Shown here: positions 7,717 through 16,809 of the stretch, piece after piece
How positions within the stretch are numbered: the first letter of the stretch is position 1
How the letters are laid out: each line of letters opens with the position of its first letter
Assembly (NCBI RefSeq): GCF_000718515.1
Contig: NZ_JNZS01000022.1
Location: forward strand, 33,223-97,222
Origin: Micromonospora parva
GTDB taxonomy: Bacteria; Actinomycetota; Actinomycetes; Mycobacteriales; Micromonosporaceae
DNA: 64,000 nt
Direction: 5' to 3'
Position numbers and translations under genes: made by a program
Notes under the pieces: model-generated
What the model saw: the letters and a program-made list of their open reading frames with translations, nothing else
What the model was told of the DNA's origin: nothing
Database searches by the model: none

Positions 7717-8439
7717 TCACGAGCGGGCCGTCTCGATGTTCGCGTCGGCGTCGTCGGGCAACCCCTGCAACGACTCCTCCACACCGATCAGGTGGTTGGC
7801 CATCCGGGTGCGGGCCCGCTCCGGGTCGCGCGCCACGAGGGCCTTCAGGATCGCCACATGTTCGTCGTGGGTCCGCAGGTCCGCGCCCTCCTCGTGCAGG
7901 CTGCGCCAGAGCCGGCCGCGGATCGTGCGCCCGGCGAAGGCCTCGATCAGGCCGACGAGCACCGGATTCTCGGCGTGCACCGCGATGATCCGGTGGAAGG
8001 CGATGTCGATCTCCATGATCCGCTCGTGGTCCTGCGGCGACTGGCCGACCAGCCGGGCCGCCTCGTCGAGCAGGTCCCCCGCCTGAGCCAACGCCTCGTC
8101 GGTGATCCTGGTGGCCGCCAAGCGGGCGGCCTCGCACTCCAGCAGTCGCCGGACGGTGTGGATGTGCCGCGGGTCGCCCTGGCCCTGGAAGTCGACCACG
8201 AAACCCATCGGGGCCAGCAGTTGCGGGGCGTCGAGGTTGGTGACGTAGGTGCCGTCGCCCTGGCGGATGTTGACGATGCCGAGGATCGACAGCGCGGACA
8301 TCCCCTCGCGCAGCGAGCCCCGTGAGACGCCGAGCGACTCGGCGAGGTCCTTCTCGACGGGCAGCCGGTCACCGGGCCTGAACTGCCCTTCGAGGATCAT
8401 CCGTTTGATGCCGTTGACCACTTCGTCTGTGCGAGACAT
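7717..8439 (-). CDS. FadR-subfamily GntR transcriptional regulator
   Basis: A 240-residue regulator. The N-terminal winged helix is of GntR type (FRPGDRLPVEKDLAESLGVS, then RGSLREGMSALSILGIV), followed by a helical FCD ligand-binding domain with the metal-site style motif AFHRIIAVHAENP. FCD-domain repressors often sense sugar acids such as uronates or aldonates. The ATG at 8439 follows an AGGGGAAG site and lies seven bases after the dehydratase stop, so both are one transcript. It probably represses its own operon through the dyads at 9867-9916. Confidence 0.88.
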   Translation of the reverse strand: MSRTDEVVNGIKRMILEGQFRPGDRLPVEKDLAESLGVSRGSLREGMSALSILGIVNIRQGDGTYVTNLDAPQLLAPMGFVVDFQGQGDPRHIHTVRRLLECEAARLAATRITDEALAQAGDLLDEAARLVGQSPQDHERIMEIDIAFHRIIAVHAENPVLVGLIEAFAGRTIRGRLWRSLHEEGADLRTHDEHVAILKALVARDPERARTRMANHLIGVEESLQGLPDDADANIETARS

Positions 8440-8446
8440 GCTTCCC

Positions 8447-9841
8447 CTAGCGGCCGACGGGGGTGGCCTGTCCACCCGCGATCACGTACGCCTCCGGAGA
8501 TGACACGGTAGTCGGGTCTGCCGCGGCCCAGTAGTGGCCGTCGGGAAACCGGTAGAGCGTGACCGACTCCTGACGCATCCGGGTGGAGTAGCCGGGCTGG
8601 CTGGGCAGGACGTATCCGCTTCCCGAGCCGGTGTCACGGATGATGCACGGGTCGGTGAAGTGTTCGTGCAGGTGGTCGACGAACTCGGTGACCCGGTTGG
8701 TGAGATCCCCCGAGATCGCCACGTAGTCGAGCACCGAGACGTGTTGGACCATCTCGCACAGCCCGACTCCGCCGGCGTGGGGGCACACCGGGATGTCGAA
8801 CTTCGCGGCGAGCAGCAGCACGGCGACGATCTCGTTGATGCTGGCCAACCTGCCGGTGTCGAGCTGGCAGAAATCGATGGCCTCGGCCTGGAACAGCTGC
8901 TTGAACATCACCCGGTTGTGGCAGTGCTCGCCGGTGGCCACGCCGATCGGAGCGACGGCACGGCGGACGGCGGCGTGGCCGAGGATGTCGTCGGGGCTGG
9001 TCGGCTCCTCGATCCAGAGCGGCTTGAACCGGGCGAGGGCGCTGACCCACTCGATGGCCTGGCCGACATCCCACACCTGGTTGGCGTCGATCATCAGGTT
9101 GCGGTCCGGGCCGAGGATCTCCCGGGCGATCGCGCAGCGGCGGATGTCGTCGTCGAGGTTGGCGCCGACCTTGAGCTTGACGTAGCCGTAGCCGCTGTCC
9201 ACCGCCTCCTGGCACAGCCGGCGCAGCTTGTCGTCGCCGTAGCCGAGCCAGCCCGCCGAGGTGGTGTAGGCGGGGTAGCCGGTCCGGTCGAGTTCGGCGA
9301 GGCGGGCGGCCTTCGTGCTCTCCTTGGCGCGCAGGATGGCCAGCGCCTCGTCCCGGGTCAGGGCGTCGGAGAGGTAGCGCAGGTCCGCGATGTCGACGAG
9401 TTGCTCGGGGGACATGTCGACGAGCAGTCGCCACAGTGGCTTGTCGGCGACCCGGGCGGCCAGGTCCCACGACGCGTTCAGCACGGCCGCCAGCGACAGG
9501 TGGACGACGCCCTTCTCGGGGCCGAGCCAGCGCAGCTGCGAGTCGGAGGTCAGGAGGCGGTAGACAGCGCCCATGTCCGCCGCCATCGTCGCCACGTCCA
9601 GGCCCACGAGGCGCTGTGCCTGGTGGACCGCCGCCGCCGCGACGATGTCGTTGCCACGGCCGATGGTGAAGGTCAGCCCGTGCCCCGCGAGCGGCGCGCC
9701 CGCGCCGTCGACGCCGTCGGTGTGCAGCACGACGTAGGCCGCCGAGTAGTCGCCGTCCTTGTTCATGGCGTCTGACCCGTCAGCGGTCAGGGAGGTGGGG
9801 AAGCGGACGTCCTCGACGGTGACGGCAGTGATCTGCGGCAT
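8447..9841 (-). CDS. L-fuconate dehydratase, enolase superfamily
   Basis: A 464-residue mandelate-racemase-like enolase superfamily protein close to ENOSF1/L-fuconate dehydratase. Diagnostic features are [18 protein letters not shown] near residue 23, the KxK base VKLK near 220, the metal ligands Asp in [10 protein letters not shown], Glu in IEEPTSPDD and Glu in GEHCH, and the catalytic His in [12 protein letters not shown]. It dehydrates L-fuconate to 2-keto-3-deoxy-L-fuconate. The ATG at 9841 has CGAGGAGC upstream. Enzymes for the next steps are not in this window. Confidence 0.92.
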   Translation of the reverse strand: MPQITAVTVEDVRFPTSLTADGSDAMNKDGDYSAAYVVLHTDGVDGAGAPLAGHGLTFTIGRGNDIVAAAAVHQAQRLVGLDVATMAADMGAVYRLLTSDSQLRWLGPEKGVVHLSLAAVLNASWDLAARVADKPLWRLLVDMSPEQLVDIADLRYLSDALTRDEALAILRAKESTKAARLAELDRTGYPAYTTSAGWLGYGDDKLRRLCQEAVDSGYGYVKLKVGANLDDDIRRCAIAREILGPDRNLMIDANQVWDVGQAIEWVSALARFKPLWIEEPTSPDDILGHAAVRRAVAPIGVATGEHCHNRVMFKQLFQAEAIDFCQLDTGRLASINEIVAVLLLAAKFDIPVCPHAGGVGLCEMVQHVSVLDYVAISGDLTNRVTEFVDHLHEHFTDPCIIRDTGSGSGYVLPSQPGYSTRMRQESVTLYRFPDGHYWAAADPTTVSSPEAYVIAGGQATPVGR

Positions 9842-9866
9842 GCGCTCCTCGCCCGGCTAGGCTAAA

Positions 9867-9916
9867 GATCAGATGATCACTGGGAGTATACGGACGGCTC
9901 GTTGAGCGCGTCAACG
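9867..9916 (-). promoter_or_regulatory. Promoter with two dyads for the dehydratase-gntR operon
   Basis: On the reverse strand TTGACG (9914-9909) and TATACT (9890-9885) are separated by 18 bases, a good vegetative promoter. Two dyads flank it: CGTTGA/TCAACG (9900-9916) covers the -35 element, and GATCA/TGATC (9867-9878) lies at the expected transcription start. Either could bind the FadR-type repressor made by the second gene. The following bases to 10088 contain no gene. Confidence 0.6.
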
Positions 9917-10088
9917 TTGTCGATCACTAGGGACACCCAGACATATGATGTTTGTGTCGGCTGTCGACCCACTGGCCACTGTCGACACCGGCGCGGAGAA
10001 TGGTGCCTCCGTTGCCGGCGCCCTGCGGCGTGGCGCGCGCGGTCCGGGTGGTGACGGTGGTCACCGCGCTGGCCGCCGACACGCCCGA

Positions 10089-10135
10089 AACCGACATGTG
10101 GGGTGTGACAACGGCTCCGTCCCTATATATGGTGT
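10089..10135 (+). promoter_or_regulatory. Probable paired NrdR boxes and promoter of nrdA
   Basis: TCCCTATATATGGTGT (10120-10135) closely matches the palindromic NrdR box ACACTATATATAGTGT. A weaker match, AACCGACATGTGGGGT, starts exactly 31 bases earlier at 10089, the usual three-turn spacing of NrdR box pairs. TATATAT inside the downstream box could also be the -10 element. NrdR is the ATP/dATP-sensing repressor of ribonucleotide reductase genes. The second box is degenerate. Confidence 0.55.
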
Positions 10136-10330
10136 CGAGCGCAGCTGGTTCGGCCGCTCATCCGGCGCGGTCGAGGCAACAGGGAACCCGGTGGAAATCC
10201 GGGACTGTCCCGCAGCGGTGAGTGGGAACGACCGCCGTCATCAGCACTGGGCCACCCATCGGCCTGGGAAGCGACGGCCACTAGGAGACCGGCGAGCCCG
10301 GTAGTGCCCGCGAGTCCGAAGACCTGCCAG
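10136..10330 (+). promoter_or_regulatory. Cobalamin riboswitch of the class Ia ribonucleotide reductase operon
   Basis: The core reads GGGAACCCGGTGGAAATCC, followed by GACTGTCCCGCAGCGGTGA, which is the canonical cobalamin riboswitch. The 3' B12-box region reads GCGAGTCCGAAGACCTGCC at 10310-10328. In Streptomyces coelicolor a B12 riboswitch silences the class Ia nrdABS operon when the B12-dependent class II enzyme can work. The same logic fits here. Borders are approximate. Confidence 0.92.
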
Positions 10331-10332
10331 CG

Positions 10333-10362
10333 CGCCGCGTACCCGAACCCGGGTGCGCGGCG
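10333..10362 (+). terminator. 13-bp hairpin directly after the riboswitch, candidate attenuator
   Basis: CGCCGCGTACCCG (10333-10345) pairs with CGGGTGCGCGGCG (10350-10362), with one T-G wobble and a four-base loop. It starts two bases after the riboswitch B12 box and 120 bases before nrdA. It is well placed to be the expression platform that stops transcription when cobalamin is bound. No T-run follows, so the mechanism is inferred. Confidence 0.55.
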
Positions 10363-10481
10363 GTCCGAGGCCGCGTGGGACGGCTGACGCCACCTGATCC
10401 CACGCCGCGCCGGCGTGGCGTCCGTCGGTGTCTGTCTCCTCGCGTCCGGGCCACCAGGTCTCGAACTCCGAGGAGCGAGTG

Positions 10482-12857
10482 GTGACAGTCACCCAGGTAG
10501 TCCCGGCCGGCGCCGACACGCCCGCGCGGCGGACGCCCATGCGGGTCCGCAAGCGCGACGGCGCGACCGAACCCGTGGACGTGAACAAGATCGTCCGGGC
10601 GGTGGAGCGGTGGGCCGACGACCTGACCGACGTCGACCCGATGCGGGTGGCCACCCGCACCATCAGCGGCCTCTACGACGGCGCCACCACCGCCGAACTG
10701 GACCGGCTCTCCATCCAGACCGCCGCTGAGATGATCGGTGAGGAGCCGCAGTACTCCCGCCTTGCCGCGCGGCTGCTGGCCGGCTACGTCGACAAGGAGG
10801 TACGCCGGCAGGGCATCACCTCGTTCAGCGCGGCGATCCGGGTCAGCCACGCCGAGGGTCTGATCGGTGACGACACCGCCGTGTTCGTCGCCGCACACGC
10901 CACGACCCTCGATGCCGCCGTCGACCCGGACGGCGACCGCCGGTTCGAGTACTTCGGCCTGCGCACCGTGTACGACAGGTACCTGCTGCGCCACCCCACC
11001 AGCCGACTGGTGCTGGAGACCCCGCAGTACTGGCTGCTGCGGGTGGCCTGCGGCCTGTCCCGTACGGCGGACGAGGCGGTCGGCTTCTACCGACTGATGT
11101 CCAGCCTGGCCTACCTGCCCAGCTCACCGACCCTGTTCAACTCCGGGACCCGGCACACCCAGATGTCCTCCTGCTACCTGGTCGACTCCCCGCTCGACGA
11201 GTTGGACTCGATCTACGCCCGGTACGCCCAGGTCGCCAACCTTTCCAAGTTCGCCGGTGGCATCGGCATCGCGTACTCCCGGGTCCGCTCCCGCGGCGCG
11301 CTGATCCGGGGCACCAACGGGCAGTCCAACGGGATCGTGCCGTGGCTGCGCACCCTGGACGCGAGCGTGGCGGCGGTCAACCAGGGCGGCCGGCGCAAGG
11401 GCGCGGCCTGCGTCTACCTGGAGCCGTGGCACCCGGACATCGAGGAGTTCCTGCACCTGCGGGACAACACCGGCGAGGATGCCCGGCGCACCCACAACCT
11501 GAACCTGGCCAACTGGATCCCGGACGAGTTCATGCGCCGGGTCGAGGCCGACGAGATGTGGTCGCTGTTCGACCCGCACGAGGTGCCCGAGCTGCCCGAC
11601 CTGTGGGGGGAGCGGTTCGACGCCGCGTACCGGGAGGCCGAGGCGCAGGGCCGGTACGTGCGGCAGGTCCCGGCGCGGGAGCTGTACGGCACGATGATGC
11701 GCACCCTGGCCCAGACCGGCAACGGCTGGATGACCTTCAAGGACGCGTCGAACCGGCTGTGCAACCAGACCGCCGAGCCGGGCAACGTGGTGCACCTGTC
11801 CAACCTCTGCACCGAGATCGTCGAGGTGTCCAGCGACGCCGAGACCGCCGTGTGCAACCTGGGCTCGGTGAACCTCGCCGCCCACCTCGGCGACGGCGGC
11901 ATCGACTGGGAGCGGCTGCGCGCCACGGTGCGGACCGCGGTGACCTTCCTCGACCGGGTCATCGACATCAACTACTACCCGACCGCGCAGGCGGCGGCGA
12001 GCAACCCCCGCTGGCGGCCGGTCGGGCTCGGGCTGATGGGCCTGCAGGACGTCTTCTTCGCACTGCGGCTGCCCTTCGACTCGCCGGCCGCCCGGGAGCT
12101 GTCCACCCGGATCAGCGAGGAGCTGTACCTGACCGCGCTGGAGACCTCCGCCGACCTGGCCCGCGACTTCGGCGCGCACCCGGCGTACCCGCAGACCCGG
12201 GCCGCGCGGGGCCAGCTCCAGCCCGACCTGTGGGGTGTCGAGGGTACGCAGACGGCCCGCTGGGATGCCCTGCGCGAGCGGGTCGAGGCGCACGGGCTGC
12301 GTAACTCGCTGCTGGTGGCGGTCGCGCCGACCGCGACCATCGCCTCGATCGCCGGGTGCTACGAGTGCATCGAGCCGCAGGTGTCCAACCTGTTCAAGCG
12401 CGAAACCCTGTCGGGGGAGTTCCTCCAGGTCAACACCGCTCTGGTACGCGAGCTGAAGGCCCGCGGCCTGTGGACCGAGCGGATCCGTTCGGCGATCAAG
12501 CGGGCCGAGGGGTCGGTGCAGGACATCGCCGAGCTGCCGGCCGGCGTACGGGAGTTGTTCCGCACCGCGTGGGAGCTGCCGCAGCGGGCGTTGATCGACC
12601 TGGCCGCCGCCCGCGCCCCGTTCATCGACCAGTCCCAGTCGCTGAACCTGTTCCTGGCCGCACCGACCATCGGCAAGCTCTCCTCGATGTACCTGTACGC
12701 CTGGAAGGCCGGCCTGAAGACCACGTACTACCTGCGCTCGCGCCCCGCCACCCGGATCCAGCAGGCCACCGTCGGCGCTGTCGCGCCTGTCGCCGTCGAC
12801 GCGGAGGCGTTGGCCTGCTCGCTGGAGAACCCCGAGTCGTGCGAGGCCTGCCAGTGA
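10482..12857 (+). CDS. nrdA: Class Ia ribonucleotide reductase, large subunit
   Basis: A 791-residue alpha subunit that reduces ribonucleoside diphosphates. An N-terminal ATP-cone (MRVRKRDGATEPVDVNKIV) spans roughly residues 13-100 and carries the dATP/ATP switch. The active-site cysteines are seen in SSCYLVDS, NLCTEI and AVCNLGSVNL. The C-terminal redox pair is in ESCEACQ. The GTG at 10482 is chosen because AGGAG ends seven bases before it. It overlaps or nearly abuts nrdB, and lies under NrdR-like boxes and a cobalamin riboswitch. Confidence 0.95.
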   Translation: MTVTQVVPAGADTPARRTPMRVRKRDGATEPVDVNKIVRAVERWADDLTDVDPMRVATRTISGLYDGATTAELDRLSIQTAAEMIGEEPQYSRLAARLLAGYVDKEVRRQGITSFSAAIRVSHAEGLIGDDTAVFVAAHATTLDAAVDPDGDRRFEYFGLRTVYDRYLLRHPTSRLVLETPQYWLLRVACGLSRTADEAVGFYRLMSSLAYLPSSPTLFNSGTRHTQMSSCYLVDSPLDELDSIYARYAQVANLSKFAGGIGIAYSRVRSRGALIRGTNGQSNGIVPWLRTLDASVAAVNQGGRRKGAACVYLEPWHPDIEEFLHLRDNTGEDARRTHNLNLANWIPDEFMRRVEADEMWSLFDPHEVPELPDLWGERFDAAYREAEAQGRYVRQVPARELYGTMMRTLAQTGNGWMTFKDASNRLCNQTAEPGNVVHLSNLCTEIVEVSSDAETAVCNLGSVNLAAHLGDGGIDWERLRATVRTAVTFLDRVIDINYYPTAQAAASNPRWRPVGLGLMGLQDVFFALRLPFDSPAARELSTRISEELYLTALETSADLARDFGAHPAYPQTRAARGQLQPDLWGVEGTQTARWDALRERVEAHGLRNSLLVAVAPTATIASIAGCYECIEPQVSNLFKRETLSGEFLQVNTALVRELKARGLWTERIRSAIKRAEGSVQDIAELPAGVRELFRTAWELPQRALIDLAAARAPFIDQSQSLNLFLAAPTIGKLSSMYLYAWKAGLKTTYYLRSRPATRIQQATVGAVAPVAVDAEALACSLENPESCEACQ

Positions 12858-12898
12858 ACCCCGCCGACGCCACCACCACCGACACGAGGACCACGCAC

Positions 12899-13894
12899 AT
12901 GCTGCTCGACCCCGGGATGGACCTCACCCTGCGCCCGATGCGCTACCCGCACTTCTTCGACCGGTTCCGCGACGCCATCCGCAACACCTGGACCGTGGAG
13001 GAGGTCGACCTGCACGCCGACCTCGCCGACCTGGACAAACTGTCGCCGGCCGAACGGCACCTGGTCAGCCGCCTGGTGGCGTTCTTCGCCACCGGCGACA
13101 CGATCGTCGCCAACAACCTGGTGCTCAACCTCTACCAGCACGTCAACAGCCCCGAGGGCCGCCTCTACCTGTCCCGGCAGCTGTTCGAGGAGGCGGTGCA
13201 CGTCCAGTTCTACCTCAACCTGCTCGACACGTACGTGCCCGACGAGACGGAGCGCTTCGAGGCCTTCGCGGCCATCGAGAACATCCCCTCGATCCGGCGC
13301 AAGGCCGAGTTCTGCTTCCGCTGGATCGACTCGCTGGGCGACCTGCGGGAGCTGCGGACCCGCGACGACCGGCGGACGTTCCTGCTGAACCTGATCTGCT
13401 TCGCCGCCTGCATCGAAGGGTTGTTCTTCTACGGCGCGTTCGCCTACGTCTACTTCCTGCGCTCGCGCGGCCTGTTGCACGGCCTCGCCTCCGGCACCAA
13501 CTGGGTGTTCCGCGACGAGTCCATGCACATGGCGTTCGCGTTCGACGTCGTCGACACCGTCCGTGCCGAGGAGCCGGACCTGTTCGACGACGACCTCGCC
13601 GACCAGGTCCGGCAGATGCTCACCGAGGCCGTCGAGTGTGAGGTGCAGTTCGCCGAGGACCTGTTGGGTCGCGGCGTGCCCGGTCTGACCCTGGTCGACA
13701 TGCGGGAGTATCTCCAGCACGTCGCCGACCGCCGCCTCGCCCAGCTCGGCATCCCGGCGCACTACGGGTCGAGCAACCCGTTCGGGTTCATGGAGTTGCA
13801 GGACGTGCAGGAGCTGTCCAACTTCTTCGAGCGGCGGGTGTCGGCGTACCAGGTCGGGGTGAGCGGCGCCGTCGCCTTCGACGACGATTTTTAG
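12899..13894 (+). CDS. nrdB: Class Ia ribonucleotide reductase, small (radical) subunit
   Basis: A 331-residue beta subunit. Diiron ligands are visible in ATGDTIV (Asp), EEAVH, CIEGLFFYG and RDESMHMAF. The Tyr four residues after the EEAVH histidine (VQFY) aligns with the radical Tyr122 of the E. coli protein, so this is not a Tyr-less class Ic form. The ATG at 12899 has AGGA eight bases before it; a GTG at 12854 overlapping the nrdA stop is the alternative and would add 15 residues. No nrdS-like regulator follows, unlike Streptomyces nrdABS. Confidence 0.93.
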   Translation: MLLDPGMDLTLRPMRYPHFFDRFRDAIRNTWTVEEVDLHADLADLDKLSPAERHLVSRLVAFFATGDTIVANNLVLNLYQHVNSPEGRLYLSRQLFEEAVHVQFYLNLLDTYVPDETERFEAFAAIENIPSIRRKAEFCFRWIDSLGDLRELRTRDDRRTFLLNLICFAACIEGLFFYGAFAYVYFLRSRGLLHGLASGTNWVFRDESMHMAFAFDVVDTVRAEEPDLFDDDLADQVRQMLTEAVECEVQFAEDLLGRGVPGLTLVDMREYLQHVADRRLAQLGIPAHYGSSNPFGFMELQDVQELSNFFERRVSAYQVGVSGAVAFDDDF

Positions 13895-14805
13895 GCGGCA
13901 ACCGATCCGGGGGCCTGGCGTCGCTTGGTGAGCCACCGCATCACGTGCAGGGGGTGCGACGCCGGGTCCTGGATCGGGTGGAAGACGTGTTCGACAACGC
14001 CGTCGGCAATGATCAACGTCAGCCGCTCGTAGAGTGTCATGTCGCCAGCGGTACGGGTCGGCAGGCGCAGCGCGGCGGCCAGGGTCAGCCTCGGGTCGGG
14101 GATCAGCGGGTAGGGCAGCCGCAGCCGGTGCGCGAGTTCCCGCTGGTAGCCGGTCGACTGCGCGGACAGGCCGTACACCCGGGCGGCGCCGGCCGCGCGG
14201 AGTTCCGCGTGGTGGTCGCGGAACCAGGCGGCCTGCTCGGTGCTGCCGCGGGCACCGTGGATCTCCAGCAGCCCGTTGGGCAGGTCGACGCCGGGCCGCC
14301 CGGTCAGTGGGTAGACGAAGATGACGCTGCGCCCGGCGCCGAGCGCGCCGAGATCGACCGGGCGGCCGTCGGTGCCGTAGAAGGACAGCGGTGGCAGTCT
14401 GACGCCGACCAGCGCGGTGGGGTCGGCGCCCTCGGCGCGACTGCCGGGTACGACCTGGGTCGCGGCGGCGTCCAGGCGGGCGTCCAGCGCGTCCCGCTGG
14501 GCGGTCAACCTGCCGATCCGTTCCTGCAGGTTGCCGATGGTGCTGCGGTAGGTGGCCACCGCCGCCGCGCACACGTCGGTGTCGTCGGCACCACCGGCGA
14601 TCGACTCGACGAACGGGCGGGTCTCCTCCACGGTCAGGCCGAGCGCCATCAGCTCGCGGATCTGGGCCACCAGCCGTACGGCGATCGGGTCGTACTCCCG
14701 GTAGCCGTTACTCAGCCGCCGGGGCACGACCAGGCCGGCCGACTCGTAGTACCGCAGTGCCCGGACCGTGGTTCCGGTCCGCCGTGCCAACTCACCCACC
14801 CGCAT
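13891..14805 (-). CDS. MerR-type regulator fused to a cysteine-less peroxiredoxin-like domain
   Basis: A 304-residue two-domain protein. Residues 1-75 are a MerR winged helix (MRVGELARRTGTTVRALRYY), and residues 80-115 the usual dimer coiled coil. Residues 125-300 form an AhpC/TSA-like thioredoxin fold (FVYPLTGRPG, VYGLSAQSTGYQRELAHRL, HVFHPIQDP). In related actinobacterial peroxiredoxins the active site reads GARGCTPQSC; here it is GARGSTEQAA, so both cysteines are gone. The domain may be a sensor rather than an enzyme. It ends convergently with nrdB with a four-base overlap and has a MerR-type promoter of its own. Confidence 0.85.
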   Translation of the reverse strand: MRVGELARRTGTTVRALRYYESAGLVVPRRLSNGYREYDPIAVRLVAQIRELMALGLTVEETRPFVESIAGGADDTDVCAAAVATYRSTIGNLQERIGRLTAQRDALDARLDAAATQVVPGSRAEGADPTALVGVRLPPLSFYGTDGRPVDLGALGAGRSVIFVYPLTGRPGVDLPNGLLEIHGARGSTEQAAWFRDHHAELRAAGAARVYGLSAQSTGYQRELAHRLRLPYPLIPDPRLTLAAALRLPTRTAGDMTLYERLTLIIADGVVEHVFHPIQDPASHPLHVMRWLTKRRQAPGSVAA

Positions 14806-14812
14806 CCCGCGA

Positions 14813-16189
<1,377 letters not shown>

Positions 16190-16200
16190 CGGCGGTGCGA

Positions 16201-16545
16201 CTACCGTCGACTGGCGCACACCACACAGGTACGCGCTGACGGGCGGGCGGCGAGACGCTCGGCGGGAATGGGACGCAGACACCGTTCGCACACCCCGTAG
16301 CTGCCGTCGTCCACCCGTCGCAGCGCGACGTCCAGCTCGGCCAGGCGTCGGCGGGTGGCGTCCAGGACGGCGATGAGCTGCGCGCGTTCGAAGGCGATCG
16401 TGGTGCCCTCGGGGTCGTGTTCGTCGTCGGCGTTGGACGACCGGGACGCCTCGAAGAGGCTCCGCAGGTCGCCCTCCAGGGCGGTGGCCTGAGCCTCGGT
16501 CTGCGCGCGCAGCCGTTGCAGTTCCTCACGCGGGTCACTGGTCAT
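16201..16545 (-). CDS. DksA/TraR-type C4 zinc-finger protein
   Basis: A 114-residue protein. Residues 5-75 are helical (coiled-coil hairpin), and a C4 zinc finger follows: YGVCERC near 85 and TCVVCASR at the C terminus. This is the DksA/TraR layout, but the acidic tip expected in DksA is not obvious. Such proteins bind the RNA polymerase secondary channel or have general stress roles. It ends 11 bases from the enolase gene in convergent orientation. Confidence 0.85.
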   Translation of the reverse strand: MTSDPREELQRLRAQTEAQATALEGDLRSLFEASRSSNADDEHDPEGTTIAFERAQLIAVLDATRRRLAELDVALRRVDDGSYGVCERCLRPIPAERLAARPSARTCVVCASRR

Positions 16546-16563
16546 CGCCGTTCCACGGTACTG

Positions 16564-16809
16564 CTACATGACGTTGCGGGTGTGCAGCGCGGAGAGCGCC
16601 GCCGCCTCGTCGGGCCGGAAACCCAGCCGGACGAGGCGGCGCTGGCGGCCCTGGTCCATGGCGTGTTGCAGACCCCGCACCCGGTCGAAGCCGGCGGACA
16701 CGTCGTCCGGACGCCACCCACCCGCCGCGAGCGTCGGATCACCGTCCGGTGCGGGCGTTGTCCCGGTGCGGTCGGCTGTGCCCGTCGTCCCGGTCGATGC
16801 GCAGCTCAC
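16564..16809 (-). CDS. Small conserved-looking protein ending in SALHTRNVM
   Basis: Up to 81 residues. The last 45 (DRVRGLQHAMDQGRQRRLVR, then LGFRPDEAAALSALHTRNVM) look like a compact helical motif that I have seen at the end of actinobacterial hypothetical proteins. The start is uncertain: the ATG at 16809 overlaps the channel gene by 71 bases, while an internal GTG (residue V37) or the ATG inside HAMDQ would avoid the overlap. The function is unknown. Confidence 0.5.
   Translation of the reverse strand: MSCASTGTTGTADRTGTTPAPDGDPTLAAGGWRPDDVSAGFDRVRGLQHAMDQGRQRRLVRLGFRPDEAAALSALHTRNVM

Noticed and set aside
13891..14805. The MerR fusion as nrdS, the third gene of an nrdABS operon
   Set aside because: It is on the opposite strand and is MerR plus peroxiredoxin, whereas NrdS is AraC-like.
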